DNA of 64,000 nt from Liolophura sinensis (lineage: Eukaryota > Mollusca > Polyplacophora > Chitonida > Chitonidae): the NCBI RefSeq assembly GCF_032854445.1, contig NC_088303.1, positions 22,981,265 through 23,045,264 on the forward strand, written 5' to 3'. The notes under the pieces were generated by a model. It saw only the letters and a list, made by a program, of their open reading frames with translations. It searched no databases and was not told the origin of the DNA. Every line of letters begins with the position of its first letter. Position 1 is the first letter of the stretch. Positions 54,240-64,000 of the stretch are shown in pieces. The position numbers and the translations under genes were made by a program.

Positions 54240-54780
54240 GGTAACTATGGCACGCGGTAACGTGGGACGAAGTTACTTGGGTACGAAGTGCACAACATCT
54301 ACGCGTCTCCATTCACTCAAGACCCACCTTCTTTTGTCCAAATACAATGGGCCTGCAGCCGGAACGATAAAGTTGACTATACCCAGAAAACTCTTGGATC
54401 TTCACCATTCCCACATGGGTGAATGATACAATTTTAAAACGTTATCGGGTTCATCAAGATTACGTGTGATGCTGTTGTTGTAACTTGCTTAACTGAGTAA
54501 TACGGGAGAACATTTTCTTGGTGCATTTGTCATTCTCTGTGATTAAGGTTACGTTATCTGGATATGTATTTACCTCGCTGTGGTTCAGAAGGCAGTCTTT
54601 CTAAAAACTCCCTATAATGATTAAATCACACAGAAAATGTGCGTCGTACGATGTTTTCGTCTGTCATTTGCCTCATTTGAGAGTCCGCCCCATTCAGCCG
54701 ATAGAGGGCGCTGGTTTGGATGTGTTACACGCGCGCAGTGTTGACAATATAATCTCTGTCATCTGGAGACAGATTGAACG
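54240..54780. promoter_or_regulatory. CpG-richer patch, candidate promoter region
   Basis: CpG dinucleotides are much commoner here (CACGCGGTAACGTGGGACG, CTACGCGTCTCC, CACGCGCGCAG) than in the flanking introns. It lies between the divergent starts of PIK3R4 and the right-hand gene. No TATA box or initiator could be assigned. A promoter for PIK3R4 or an insulator is plausible. Confidence 0.35.
54696..54714 (+). promoter_or_regulatory. CTCF-like motif
   Basis: CAGCCGATAGAGGGCGCTGG resembles the CTCF core (CC-NNN-AG-G-GGGCGCT) with a few mismatches. It sits inside the CpG-richer intergenic patch. Confidence 0.35.
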
Positions 54781-56861
54781 GCGTCTTCCGGTACGAAAAC
54801 GTCAATATACAAGAAAACTTGTCTTGGTTCCACGGCATCCTGTTGGAGGAAATCAGTTATACGAAATTCTGTTAAGTATTTATCTGTACTATAAGATTGT
54901 CAGCACTGAGCCATATCACGCCAGCAGACATTATTTTCACGTGATGAAAACATGCAGCGGTCGTAATTATAATATGTGATGGATATGGTGCAGCTGGGAT
55001 CACCTAACGAAGGTCATTGAACGTCCGCAGGTATCGGACATCGGAATGTTAGGCCTTCCCTCCAAAGGTTTGTATCTCAATCAATGTGTTATGTCTGAGG
55101 CCGTGTTCGGCAGTATTCGAATGTCGATCGCTTGTTTTTTTGCATGAAGACAGGTCCCTATCGAATAGATCTCTTCACACCGGAGGCATATCAGTGCAAG
55201 CACATTATTTCTACTAGGTTACAGTGTACTCTACCAGCGATATCTGGTATAAGCATGACCACAACTGAATTCCTTAATTGGCAAGCAGGTGCAAAAAAAC
55301 GAGTCTTTATGCCTGTAGAGGTCGTTCGTACTGCCAATGGGCCTATCCCGGTATATATTTTTGATACTGGGTACATGCATATATATCTTGAATGTGGTAG
55401 GCATACATCGTTGCCTTTTACGATTTTCATTAAAATCATAATTCTCATAACATGAACAGAATCGCATCCTATATGATTTGGCCTGTATATGATTGACAAA
55501 CAGGCCCTAGCAAAACCACCGTGATCGTATTTACGTTTTAAAACCACACCATTCTATGAAAACGCAATAATACCGAAATAATAATTTGTATTATAGCCTA
55601 ATTAGGAAGATTTTATTATAATTATTCATTAGGGACACTGTAACGACCTTGTTACGCTGCGTGTTGTAGTGCATAGAGGCCTAGGCCAATTGGTCCAAGG
55701 TTACAGCGTACATGTGCATGCGGCGGACGTTCAATCGATTTCAGTCTGACCCTCACCTAATGGAATCTCACAAACACTTGTCGTTAGCCATGCTTAATGG
55801 CAGTAAGACAAACTTGGTGTTGTTTTCCAGAGATGTCTTCTTCTAACTGCAAGACGAGCAACAAGGAGAATATGACAAAGGAAAGAATGGAAAATATTTC
55901 ACGCTTGGCTGTTCGGAGTATCAGTTTCTGTGCAAGGCCTACTCAATAAATGGTCGGGCGATACGACGTAGACTGTCAGCTGTAATTCGAAAATAGAATA
56001 GAAAAATATGGCACATGAATAAGTTAAATTGTTTGGCTGTGTAGTGTACAATGCTTATCTCTGTCACGAATGAAAATGAAAAATTTCAGGTAACTTGCAC
56101 TCCCCGAATAATAATAAGTCGTATTTGGAAACTATAATTCAACTCATCTAAGTGCGTCGTTTTATGGATCAGAAATATTTTTCACTACAGGTACTGTTAA
56201 TCTTTGAAGAGCATATTCTTGGATGAAGTTACTCTTCAAAAAGATCTCGGTTTTTCTGGCGTCAAACGAGCTCAGGCCAACTGCGTATGTCGGTTCTATG
56301 GTGAAAAGGGCTAACCAGAAAATAGGTGAATGGCCAGAATATTGTCTCAGAAGTCAAGATAGGAAAACTATTATTTCATTACGCCCCATCGACTGGAATA
56401 TCCAAGCCCTACTTTGGAACCTGATGTGGTTCTTCGAGGACAAAGTTTTGTTTGGGGTCTTAAATGTACCAAAATCAAAGCCCAAACGGAGACTATAAAT
56501 TATCTAGGCCAATAAAAGCAGATTTGTAGGAAACATTCAAGTATTCGAGCCTCAATGGATAGAACTAATGCTCGATTGACCTATTTTCTCCAGCTCCTCA
56601 GAGATCACCAAGTTACTCTTATATCAGCTGTGTCAGCGTTCTTTCAAGAACGAACTCTCGTCAGTAATGTAGGTAGTCAGGAAGCCATGCAGTGAGCTTC
56701 CAGAGGTATTACCCAAAGCTACGTCTGTGACGCCCGTTGAAACACGTAGAAAGTGCAGGCCTAGAGAGGCCAAGGTACTAATCAACAGACTATACCAAGT
56801 AAGGCTTTGCCAGCTCGTTAACCAATGGTCATCATGAGTAAAGCCGTAACCCTTGGCAAAT
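54781..56861. other. Intergenic DNA, nothing recognised
   Basis: Short open frames on both strands (for example around 55132-55455 and 56223-56498) have no homology or splice pattern I can support. Confidence 0.5.
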
Positions 56862-57050
56862 CACCCAGGAGCCTCTCACCAATGCGGTCGCTGCGAGTTC
56901 AAGTCCAGCTCATGCTAGCAACCTTTTGAATGTTGTGGGTTTTCCCCGAGTTCTGCCCGGTTTCCTCTCACCACAATTCTGGCCACCGCCATAAAAGCGA
57001 CATATTCTTGAGTACGGTGTAAAACACCAGTGAAAAAAATAAACAAATTT
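56862..57050 (+). mobile_element. tRNA-SINE
   Basis: CACCCAGGAGCCTCTCACCA, GTCGCTGCGAGTTCAAGTCC (B-box-like), TTGTGGGTTTTCCCCGAGTT, GGTTTCCTCTCACCACAATT and ATTCTTGAGTACGGTGTAAA end in AAATAAAC. Sense is plus; the A-box end is eroded. Confidence 0.88.
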
Positions 57051-58370
57051 AGCAATGCAGTATACTTGGGTGCGTATATAGGATAGGTAAAGCGGGTTAA
57101 GAAGCACTATGCGATCTCGTGATGCCCTGTAGCTTGGAAGGCAACAGAACACGCTTCATAAAATCCTAACTGCCCCTATATTTGTTTCGCTCCGTAACTC
57201 CTTGCTATGGCATGGTGACTTGGATGGCCTACACTGTACATCAGACGAAAAATTTACCATCAGGTGAAGTGTTAAGTAGCTTGATAAGTAAATCCTGGCG
57301 CCACAGCGACTGTCGTATTATAAGGCATATAGAAGCACGAAATAAGTGAATGTGGCTGTACATGGCCTATGAATCTGTGAATTTGCGTGGACGTCACGCA
57401 ATGTGCTGAAAGTGACTCAGTGACTAGGATTCCGACAGATGTAAAGTTATATATGGTCAGGAAGCTTTTAGCTCCTTGAACGTACGGAAATCATATATCT
57501 GCTATTTGCTTTCCAGCATCGAAAGTCTCCTTAACTGGAGTGTCTTGCTGTGATCTTAAATCAATGGCGCCATTGGCACCTATACATACTTGCAAATATG
57601 GTCATATGTGTGTATTTCCAGACAGTATGCAAAGCTACTCCTTGCATCCCATCAGTGAAGTGAAAGTTACACGGACGACTGTAAATGAAGGCGTTAAATT
57701 CAGCTTGCCTTAAAGATTGTATCACGTCATGTGTCGATGTGCATTATTTCATGTAATGACATGCGTGGGTATCATATCATTTTACAACGATTCTGATAAT
57801 TAGGCTGTATACATTGATCTGAAATAAATGGCTTTACCTGCACGATTAGTAGTTATACCCTTCATGGCGATCGACAGCCACGTCGTGTATATGAACAGTG
57901 GCAACCAAAGTAGCTATTGAATCTTGGTGTTTAAAACTGTTGACCGCTTCCTTCTCAGTTGAACGTTCATTTAGGTTGCCGGCTGACATGCGAATGTCTT
58001 TTTCGACACGTGGATTCTTCATTTTCTAGTGGGATCCCAATGAAAGGACTACACCAGAGCTATGGTGGCGGGGATGTAGTGTAATGTGTTGTAGATTATC
58101 ATTCAGAATAAAACCTGGATATATTATACTCCTCGTTTTGAAAGCTATATACGCATTTATAGTTCTTGTATAAGTTGTATTGAAAGTTGAATTGGAAGGC
58201 ATTCTTGGTCAAAAAATGTTTATGTATTCCCGCAAAATGCGACCGTAAAAATATACCTGTATTAAGCAGATTGAGATTGAACAGATCAAGGTAAAATCCA
58301 GTCAAAGATAGCTTGAGCGATGTCTGGCATAAAAGGGCTAGACGCTCGCAAGTGATACCTTTTACATGTG
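57051..58370. other. Intergenic DNA, nothing recognised
   Basis: Single-copy sequence without supported genes. Confidence 0.5.
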
Positions 58371-58371
58371 A

Positions 58372-59495
58372 TATTGCGCAGATCAGCGTCAGACTTTCAC
58401 AAGGACGGGTTATGTGATATTGGACAGAGGAGCACAACTTTCTCTCATGGAACTGTTGTGTGATATTGCACAGAGGATCACAACTTTATCACAAGGAACT
58501 CCTGTGTGATATTGGACAAAGGAGCACGAATCTCCAACAAGGAACGTTTGTCTGATATTGGACTGAGGAGTATGACCCTCTCACAAGGAACGGTTGTATG
58601 ATACTGAGTACTGGAAAGAGGAGCGCAACTCTCTCACAAGGAGCGGTAATGTGATATTTTATAGCGGAGCACAACCCTCTCACTCGAAGTGATCAAGTGA
58701 TACTGGACAGAGCGCAACTCTTTCACAAAGAGCGGCAGTGTGATATTGGACAGAGGAGCGCAACTCTCTCACAAGGAGCGGTAGTGTGATATTTTACAGA
58801 GGAGCACAACCCTCTCACTCGAAGTGGTTATGTGATACTGGACAGAGGAGCGCATCTCTCTCACAAAGAGCGGCAGTGTGATACTGGACAAAGGAGCGCA
58901 ACTCTGTGACAAAGAGCGGATATTGGACAGAGGAGCGCAACTCTCTCACAAAGAGCGGCAGTGTGATATTGGACAGAGGAGCGCAACTCTCTCACAAGGA
59001 GCGGTAATGTGATATTTTACAGAGGAGCACAACCCTCTCACTCGAAGTGGTTATGTGATACTGGACAGAGGAGCGCAACTCTCTTACAAAGAGCGGCAGT
59101 GTGATATTGGACAGACGAGCGCAACTCTCTCACAAGGAGCGGTAGTGTGATATTTTACAGAGGAGCACAACCCTCTCACTCGAGGTGGTTATGTGATACT
59201 GGACAGAGGAGCGCAACTCTCTCACAAAGAGCGACAGTGTGATATTGGACAGAGGAGCGCAACTCTTTCACAAAGAGCGGCTGTGTGATATTTTACAGAG
59301 GAGCACAACCCTCTCACTCGAGGTGGTTATGTGATATTGGACAGAGGAGCGCAACTCTTTCACAAAGAGCGGTTGTGTGATATTTTACAGAGGAGCACAA
59401 CCCTCTCACTCGAGGTGGTTATGTGATATTGGACAGAGGAGCGCAACTCTCTCACAAGGAGCGGTTGTGTGATATTAGACAGAGGAGCATGAACA
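58372..59495. repeat. 43-46-bp minisatellite with unit types A and B
   Basis: About 25 units. Type A reads GTGATATTGGACAGAGGAGC then GCAACTCTCTCACAAGGAGC. Type B reads GTGATATTTTACAGAGGAGC then ACAACCCTCTCACTCGARGT. From 58650 onward B occurs every second to third unit, so a higher-order pattern exists. Type B carries TTTTACAG, acceptor-like on the plus strand. Confidence 0.94.
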
Positions 59496-60650
59496 AATGG
59501 ACCATGAATTTTTTGACCAACCGGCACGAACCGGCACGTAGACATCTGGAAATGTGTATTACCGTGGAAAGCAGATGCATGTGTCTGTATAATAGGTCCA
59601 GGAAGTGTGGTATGTAGGTATGTAATCGTGTCAACAAAGGCATACCGAATTAAAACACACTGAGTCAGTAGATAGGTTCATCTGTTCATACGCAGATTGT
59701 AAGGCAGGAGAAGTTATCTGGTGTGTCAATCGTAGGTTTAGATATGATCTTGTGTTTGCAGAATGTCGTTAGTGGTTGACTACCGACAGACGAATGATAG
59801 GTTAAAACGCCCAGATCACGCGAGATGCACCAAAATGTGTTATGGCAAGGCGCATTCCATGGCTAGTTACGCTAAATTTTATGTAGCTGGGGCTGAGTCG
59901 CTTCGTGGTATGAGGATCGTTTGCGCTAAGAGACATTTACCCGGTTTGGACAAACGTTACCTCTGGAGACGTACTTAACACGGAATAGGCTTATTAAATC
60001 GTGAGCGTAAATGATGCCTTTATATAGATGTTACCATTAAGTGTTGAAAATTCCCTGTGGATCGATTCTTTGATGTTCTACTGAATTAAGCTCTATCCAC
60101 ATCCATTTACGTACAGCCTATCCAAGGAGTATGAGATACCATACACTTCTAGGTAACTCTTGACACACTAAGGATTTCATAGGTGGGAGTATATGGATAC
60201 TTGACGTGCTATTTTCCGATAATGGTTGTGATTCAAACGACTGATTTGCCTAGATTTTACGGTCAGTTTCTGATTTTACAACTTCTTGTAGAAGTTGTAT
60301 TCTTTATTAGAAAGACGTTCGTTTAGTTGTGTACTCCCGCAATATTGTTGTGCGATAGATTCAGTATATTAACCCTATATACAGTACATCTTATAATCAC
60401 CAGAACAGAATTAAAAATCAAATATTTCAACAGGATGTAAACCATACATCCACAGTACACGTAGCTGTGACAGAACAGCATGTGAAAGGCGTCTAATACT
60501 TTACTCAGCTTCTTTTGATTAAACGTGACCAGAGAATCAGATTGGAAATACTTTTCAGAAATCCCTTTATTGTTTCCCCCCCACTATACGTCAGTTTAGG
60601 AATACTGTAAATAATACTATTTCCAATGTCTGATTCTCAGATTATCAAGG
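59496..60650. other. Upstream region of the right-hand gene
   Basis: Single-copy DNA. TCTGATTCTCAG at 60630-60641 is a possible splice acceptor just before the first coding exon, which would imply a spliced 5' UTR. No promoter element could be fixed. Confidence 0.4.
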
Positions 60651-60711
60651 ATGGCAGGATCACATAAAGGAAGGTCAAAGCAGACAGATGCTGCTCGAAG
60701 AGAAAATGAAA
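60651..60711 (+). CDS. Right-hand gene exon 1
   Basis: 20 codons plus one base, from ATG; donor GAAA|GTAAGT. Basic and polar residues. Confidence 0.75.
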
Positions 60712-63700
60712 GTAAGTCATACATTTACACACAGCTTCTGTCGACATATAGGTCCGCGATTTCAATGTTTTGTGGGTAGTATGTACTAATGCATGTCGAG
60801 TCCATCTCAGATGTAAGGGCGAATACTGAACCGACACAGCGCGGACATGCCAATTACACTGTGACTGGGCGTGATGTCCTAATGAGGCAGCAGCATAAAA
60901 AGCCCAACAGCTATAGTCGGTCGGGTGTCAGTAGACTTTAGCCTGGCATGGTATTTCAGTGATACAGAACTATCAGTATGTGGACCAGCATGCTAAAATT
61001 TATTTATTTATTTATTTATTTGATTGGTGCCATACTCAAGAATATTTCACTTATATATGAGGGTGGTCATCATTATGGTGGTAGGAAACCGGGCAGAGCC
61101 GGGGAATCCCTCTGCAGTTCACTGACAGACCTTCCCACGTACGACTGGAGAGGAACCAAGCGTTAGCTGGACTCACGGCGACTGGATTGGTGAGAGGCTC
61201 ATGCCTCATTGCACCGCGTTGGCACGCTAATTACTCGGCCACTGAGACTGTGTCTATAAAAGGAAGCGACATGTGAAATAATGTCAACAAAACGACCTAA
61301 AACAAACAATAAACGATTTGGACCAGATTCCATGAAGACCTGGAAGATTTCCCAAATACATGACCCAGTGTTGTCGACCGTAATATTGTCATTCTAATGT
61401 TACAGAGGTAAACCCTGTAAAAGATGAAGACCTGGGAAAAGCTGGGTTGTCCCTTGTTTATCAGTGTGGCTTACCTGGTCCTCACCTGGATTGTCTGGGG
61501 GCCGTTCCTCCCAATGGGCACCGGGTGCTAGAAGCAAAGGTCAGAAACAGAAGGGGTGTACTGCCCACCAGCCTTATCTTGGGACAAGAGAGCCACCAAA
61601 CAACACAGGTACGCTCAGTATTTTTGAAAAGAAATTAACCTTCATATGCTGATTTTTCCGGAATTCTACTAAGCCGTGATCATTGAGGTCGTAGTTTCGA
61701 ACCTGGTTGTGGCTTTAAGTGCAGTGGTTTGTCAAGGTACCTGGCGAAATGCAGTGATTTCACCCTGGTACAGGTTTCCACCGCCAAGAAACCTAACGAC
61801 AGTGATTCAAATGGAATGTACTTGGGGTATGACGCCTGTCCTCGACTAGAATGGTGGCAGTTTTACTCCTACCACTTTCACCTACAAATCTGGTTACCGT
61901 GGCATACGTGAAACGTCCTGCACTTGTCGTAACCAAAATCAAATAAATGCATGCGTCAGTCACGTTCAAGTACTTCTATTACGGACAAAATACGAGGTCA
62001 ATTATTCTAGAAATAACCCAAAAGGATATTGGACAGAGAAAGGTTTCTATTTAGCTTTAGCGAGGTTAAATTTGAAGTTAAATTTAATATCTATACATTC
62101 TTGTGATTTGCAATTTTTTATTAAAATGCATAACATATCTTCTTCTGTATGCAGGTTGACGACCCATGGTTACGTGAAGTGTTCTGTATTTTGGCAAGGA
62201 GTCATAGCGATAATAAACAACCCAGTGAGTATTTACGTCTTAATTCTTGTGTAGTTAAGACAGTACCTAGGCTAAACAGTTTTATGCCTGGAAGTTAGAT
62301 CGATGACGTGCAGCTTCTTGTCTTTCTTTGTTCAATTTCCGGCATTGGAATCTATGGTTTACTTTTGCTTTTAAAGCAAAGTTACCTTGTTGATGGGACA
62401 ATGATATTTTTCATTTCAGCATACCTGGCACAGTTTTTCATAAAACCTGCAGAATTAAGCAAGGATGAAGGTGTGCGGTGTCCACGGGCAGAATATACTA
62501 CACCTTTACAGGTAATGATGTTACACTTTGTTTAGTCTGCTTTCCCACAAATGTGCAAATGCTAGAAATATGGACGCAGTTGTGAATTACGGTTACCTCA
62601 CCTTGACTAAAATCTGTTTGGCGATAACAAATGGAATAACAATTCCATTCTGAAAAGTTCTAAATCAAATGTAAGCCACAGTCGCAGCCTTGGATTCTGG
62701 ATTTCATTTCTTTGTGGCTTGAAATTGATTTAATACAATCACTGCGCCGAAACAAGCATTCATATACCAGCCGTCAACCAAATAATTGACGCTCCAGGTC
62801 AATTATCGCTTGGCCGATTCTCAAAACGCCGTTTAGAACTAAGAAATTATATAAAGTACAAAATAAGGACCGAATCATACATAGAGAAGCAGTCTTCAAA
62901 AATGTTGGAAAGACGTAAGGAATGTTATAAGCGAATAAGCGAAGCCAGTATCCAAATCGTGCAGCATGCTAATAGATAACATGCCTTATATTGCTATCTT
63001 CATTGTAATATTGCAGGTGCTGGAGGTAGATCTGGAAGTATCTCTTGGTGATCAACCATCTCAAATTGACAGTGAGTTTTGAGACTATATATCTGAGGTT
63101 CTGGTTAGTTGGGAGCCAAAAATATCCAGAGAAATACTTAAATTTGGAATCTGAAATTTTATGCAAGAAATGTCACCAGATACAAACAAGAATCGCTCCA
63201 GTGAAAGCACAAGCGCTCAAGTGTTTTGATTCAAGGTGTGAAAAGGCAACTCAATTACATCTCAATTATATCTCTTCACATTTGTGTTAAAATTTGGTTA
63301 GGTGTAGAAATTTATAGTTTATCCAAAAAATAAGTTTCACATAAATTGAAATTGAACTAAAAAAAAAGACAATATCATTGTCAATATGTAGTTATCCTGT
63401 GCTAATGATCAGTATATTTTGCACAATGGTCTTTCCACTGTGTGAAGCTCTGAAATTTCGAAAAAACGTGAACAACATTTAAAAAAGACGCATTCCCTGA
63501 CGATAATTGTAGCACAGGGCATAAGAAAGAAACATGATGCAAAGGGAATGTTTTTACTCTATCGTTTCCCGATGAATCATGTTACTATTGGCCATGGAGG
63601 TATCAGTTTTGTGATTACTCATGATATTGTTGATTACATAAGGTACTGGTGTACGAGGCCACGCCCGAGGCTTGGTGTCACGTGTGATGATTGACAGGCT

Positions 63701-63749
63701 TGACGGCACTACAGCTTCCCGCCCATTTCTTCTTGGCACGGGAACAGAG
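60651..63749 (+). CDS. Unidentified plus-strand gene, 5' part (six exons, runs off the window)
   Basis: Six exons with GT-AG ends and consistent phase give 588 nt, or 196 codons, open throughout. Start ATG at 60651 has A at -3 and G at +4 (AAGGATGG). The protein begins MAGSHKGRSKQTDAARRENE, a basic polar N-terminus. It continues with a globular-looking part (GLSLVYQCGLPGPHLDCLG, DDPWLREVFCILARS, TYLAQFFIKPAELSKDEGV, GHARGLVSRVMIDRLDG). No signal peptide, membrane segment or familiar motif is visible. I do not recognise the family. It is divergent from PIK3R4 with 8.8 kb between the starts. The true start could be upstream if TCTCAG at 60636-60641 is an internal acceptor. Confidence 0.75.
60997..61245 (-). 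mobile_element. tRNA-SINE, near full length (intron 1 of right-hand gene)
   Basis: (TTTA)n, GATTGGTGCCATACTCAAGA, CATTATGGTGGTAGGAAACC, GACAGACCTTCCCACGTACG, GCACCGCGTTGGCACGCTAA and TTACTCGGCCACTGAG. The head reads CTCAGTGGCCGAGTAATTAG on the minus strand. Confidence 0.9.
61406..61608 (+). CDS. Right-hand gene exon 2
   Basis: Completes the split codon (Lys) and codes 67 residues: VNPVKDEDLGKAGLSLVYQC, then GPHLDCLGAVPPNGHRVLEA. Acceptor is AATGTTACAG, donor ACACAG|GTACGC. Confidence 0.8.
62155..62224 (+). CDS. Right-hand gene exon 3
   Basis: 23 codons plus one base, VDDPWLREVFCILARSHSDN then KQP. Acceptor is TGTATGCAG, donor CCCA|GTGAGT. Confidence 0.8.
62420..62511 (+). CDS. Right-hand gene exon 4
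   Basis: Phase 1 entry. TYLAQFFIKPAELSKDEGVR, then CPRAEYTTPLQ. Acceptor is TTTTTCATTTCAG, donor TTACAG|GTAATG. Confidence 0.8.
63017..63071 (+). CDS. Right-hand gene exon 5
   Basis: 18 codons plus one base, VLEVDLEVSLGDQPSQID. Acceptor is ATATTGCAG, donor GACA|GTGAGT. Confidence 0.77.
63643..63749 (+). CDS. Right-hand gene exon 6
   Basis: Phase 1 entry. STGVRGHARGLVSRVMIDRL, then DGTTASRPFLLGTGTE. Acceptor is TTACATAAG, donor ACAGAG|GTATGT. Later exons lie beyond 64000. Confidence 0.77.
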
Positions 63750-64000
63750 GTATGTCATTGCGCCTTTCTTTGATCACCTTTCTTAACATCCACTGAACTA
63801 TGAAAGAACATTCGTTGACTGTGATCGCGGAGTGTTACCAGCTCTCACCATGTGATGGAATCAATAAACCTGTCCATCAATCGTTTTTTCACTTCGGACT
63901 TTTTTGTGTCTGGTTTATGGTTTCATGTAGAACTGTTTGGGAGTTCCATTACTTCTAGTTTTGTCGACAGCCTACAACTTTTTACAAAGTTTAACGATTT

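Larger units (their letters stand above)
51916..54240. other. Region upstream of PIK3R4
   Basis: AT-rich DNA with a G-run (52236-52278) and a two-copy tandem duplication of about 65 bp (52862-52998). No splice-supported coding exon was seen. A 5' UTR exon of PIK3R4 may lie here but cannot be located from sequence alone. Confidence 0.45.

Noticed and set aside
54617..54979. 120-codon plus-strand frame in the CpG-richer patch
   Set aside because: Length is compatible with chance in a GC-richer stretch; no homology or splice context.
56223..56498. 91-codon plus-strand frame as an exon between the divergent genes
   Set aside because: No matching splice sites in phase with the right-hand gene, no recognisable motif.

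Overview
This is a 64 kb piece of an animal nuclear genome, most likely from a mollusc or a related lophotrochozoan. The reasons are intron-rich genes with canonical GT-AG splice sites, AT-rich introns, many copies of a tRNA-derived SINE with an (AAAT)n tail of the kind common in mollusc genomes, very frequent TACATGTA-type palindromes, and dense minisatellites. The species assignment is inference. No bacterial, CRISPR, rRNA or stand-alone tRNA gene was seen. The dominant gene is PIK3R4 (VPS15/p150), the myristoylated pseudokinase-like regulatory subunit of the class III PI3-kinase (VPS34) complexes. It lies on the minus strand from the ATG at 51854 to the stop at 13304. I could place 34 coding exons with matching phases at every junction. 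They give 4065 nt, or 1354 residues plus stop, against 1358 residues for human PIK3R4. Domain order is N-myristoylation motif, kinase-like domain, HEAT-type helical region, Ser/Lys-rich linker and C-terminal WD40 propeller. Its longest intron (31, about 11 kb) carries several unrelated satellite arrays. Left of it (1-13300), a plus-strand gene ends with a terminal coding exon at 2103-2563, so it converges on PIK3R4. That gene's end is caught in a 677-bp tandem duplication and minisatellite region. The outer edge of the window is a 43/44-bp satellite with a two-unit higher-order pattern. Right of PIK3R4 (51.9-60.6 kb) is a repeat-containing intergenic region with a CpG-richer, promoter-like patch and a CTCF-like motif. 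From 60651 a second plus-strand gene starts, divergent from PIK3R4. Six exons with consistent phase give 196 codons before the window ends; I do not recognise the product. Mobile DNA includes about a dozen tRNA-SINE copies, a second tRNA-derived family, two copies of a short terminal-inverted-repeat element, and a degraded Ty1/copia-type LTR retrotransposon (31918-34205) inserted into a SINE with a 5-bp target duplication. The most unusual observation is that at least nine PIK3R4 exon ends (splice site plus adjoining coding bases) form one unit of a tandem array extending into the neighbouring intron. The array at exon 33 repeats its acceptor about eight times, and the array at exon 23 repeats its donor five times.
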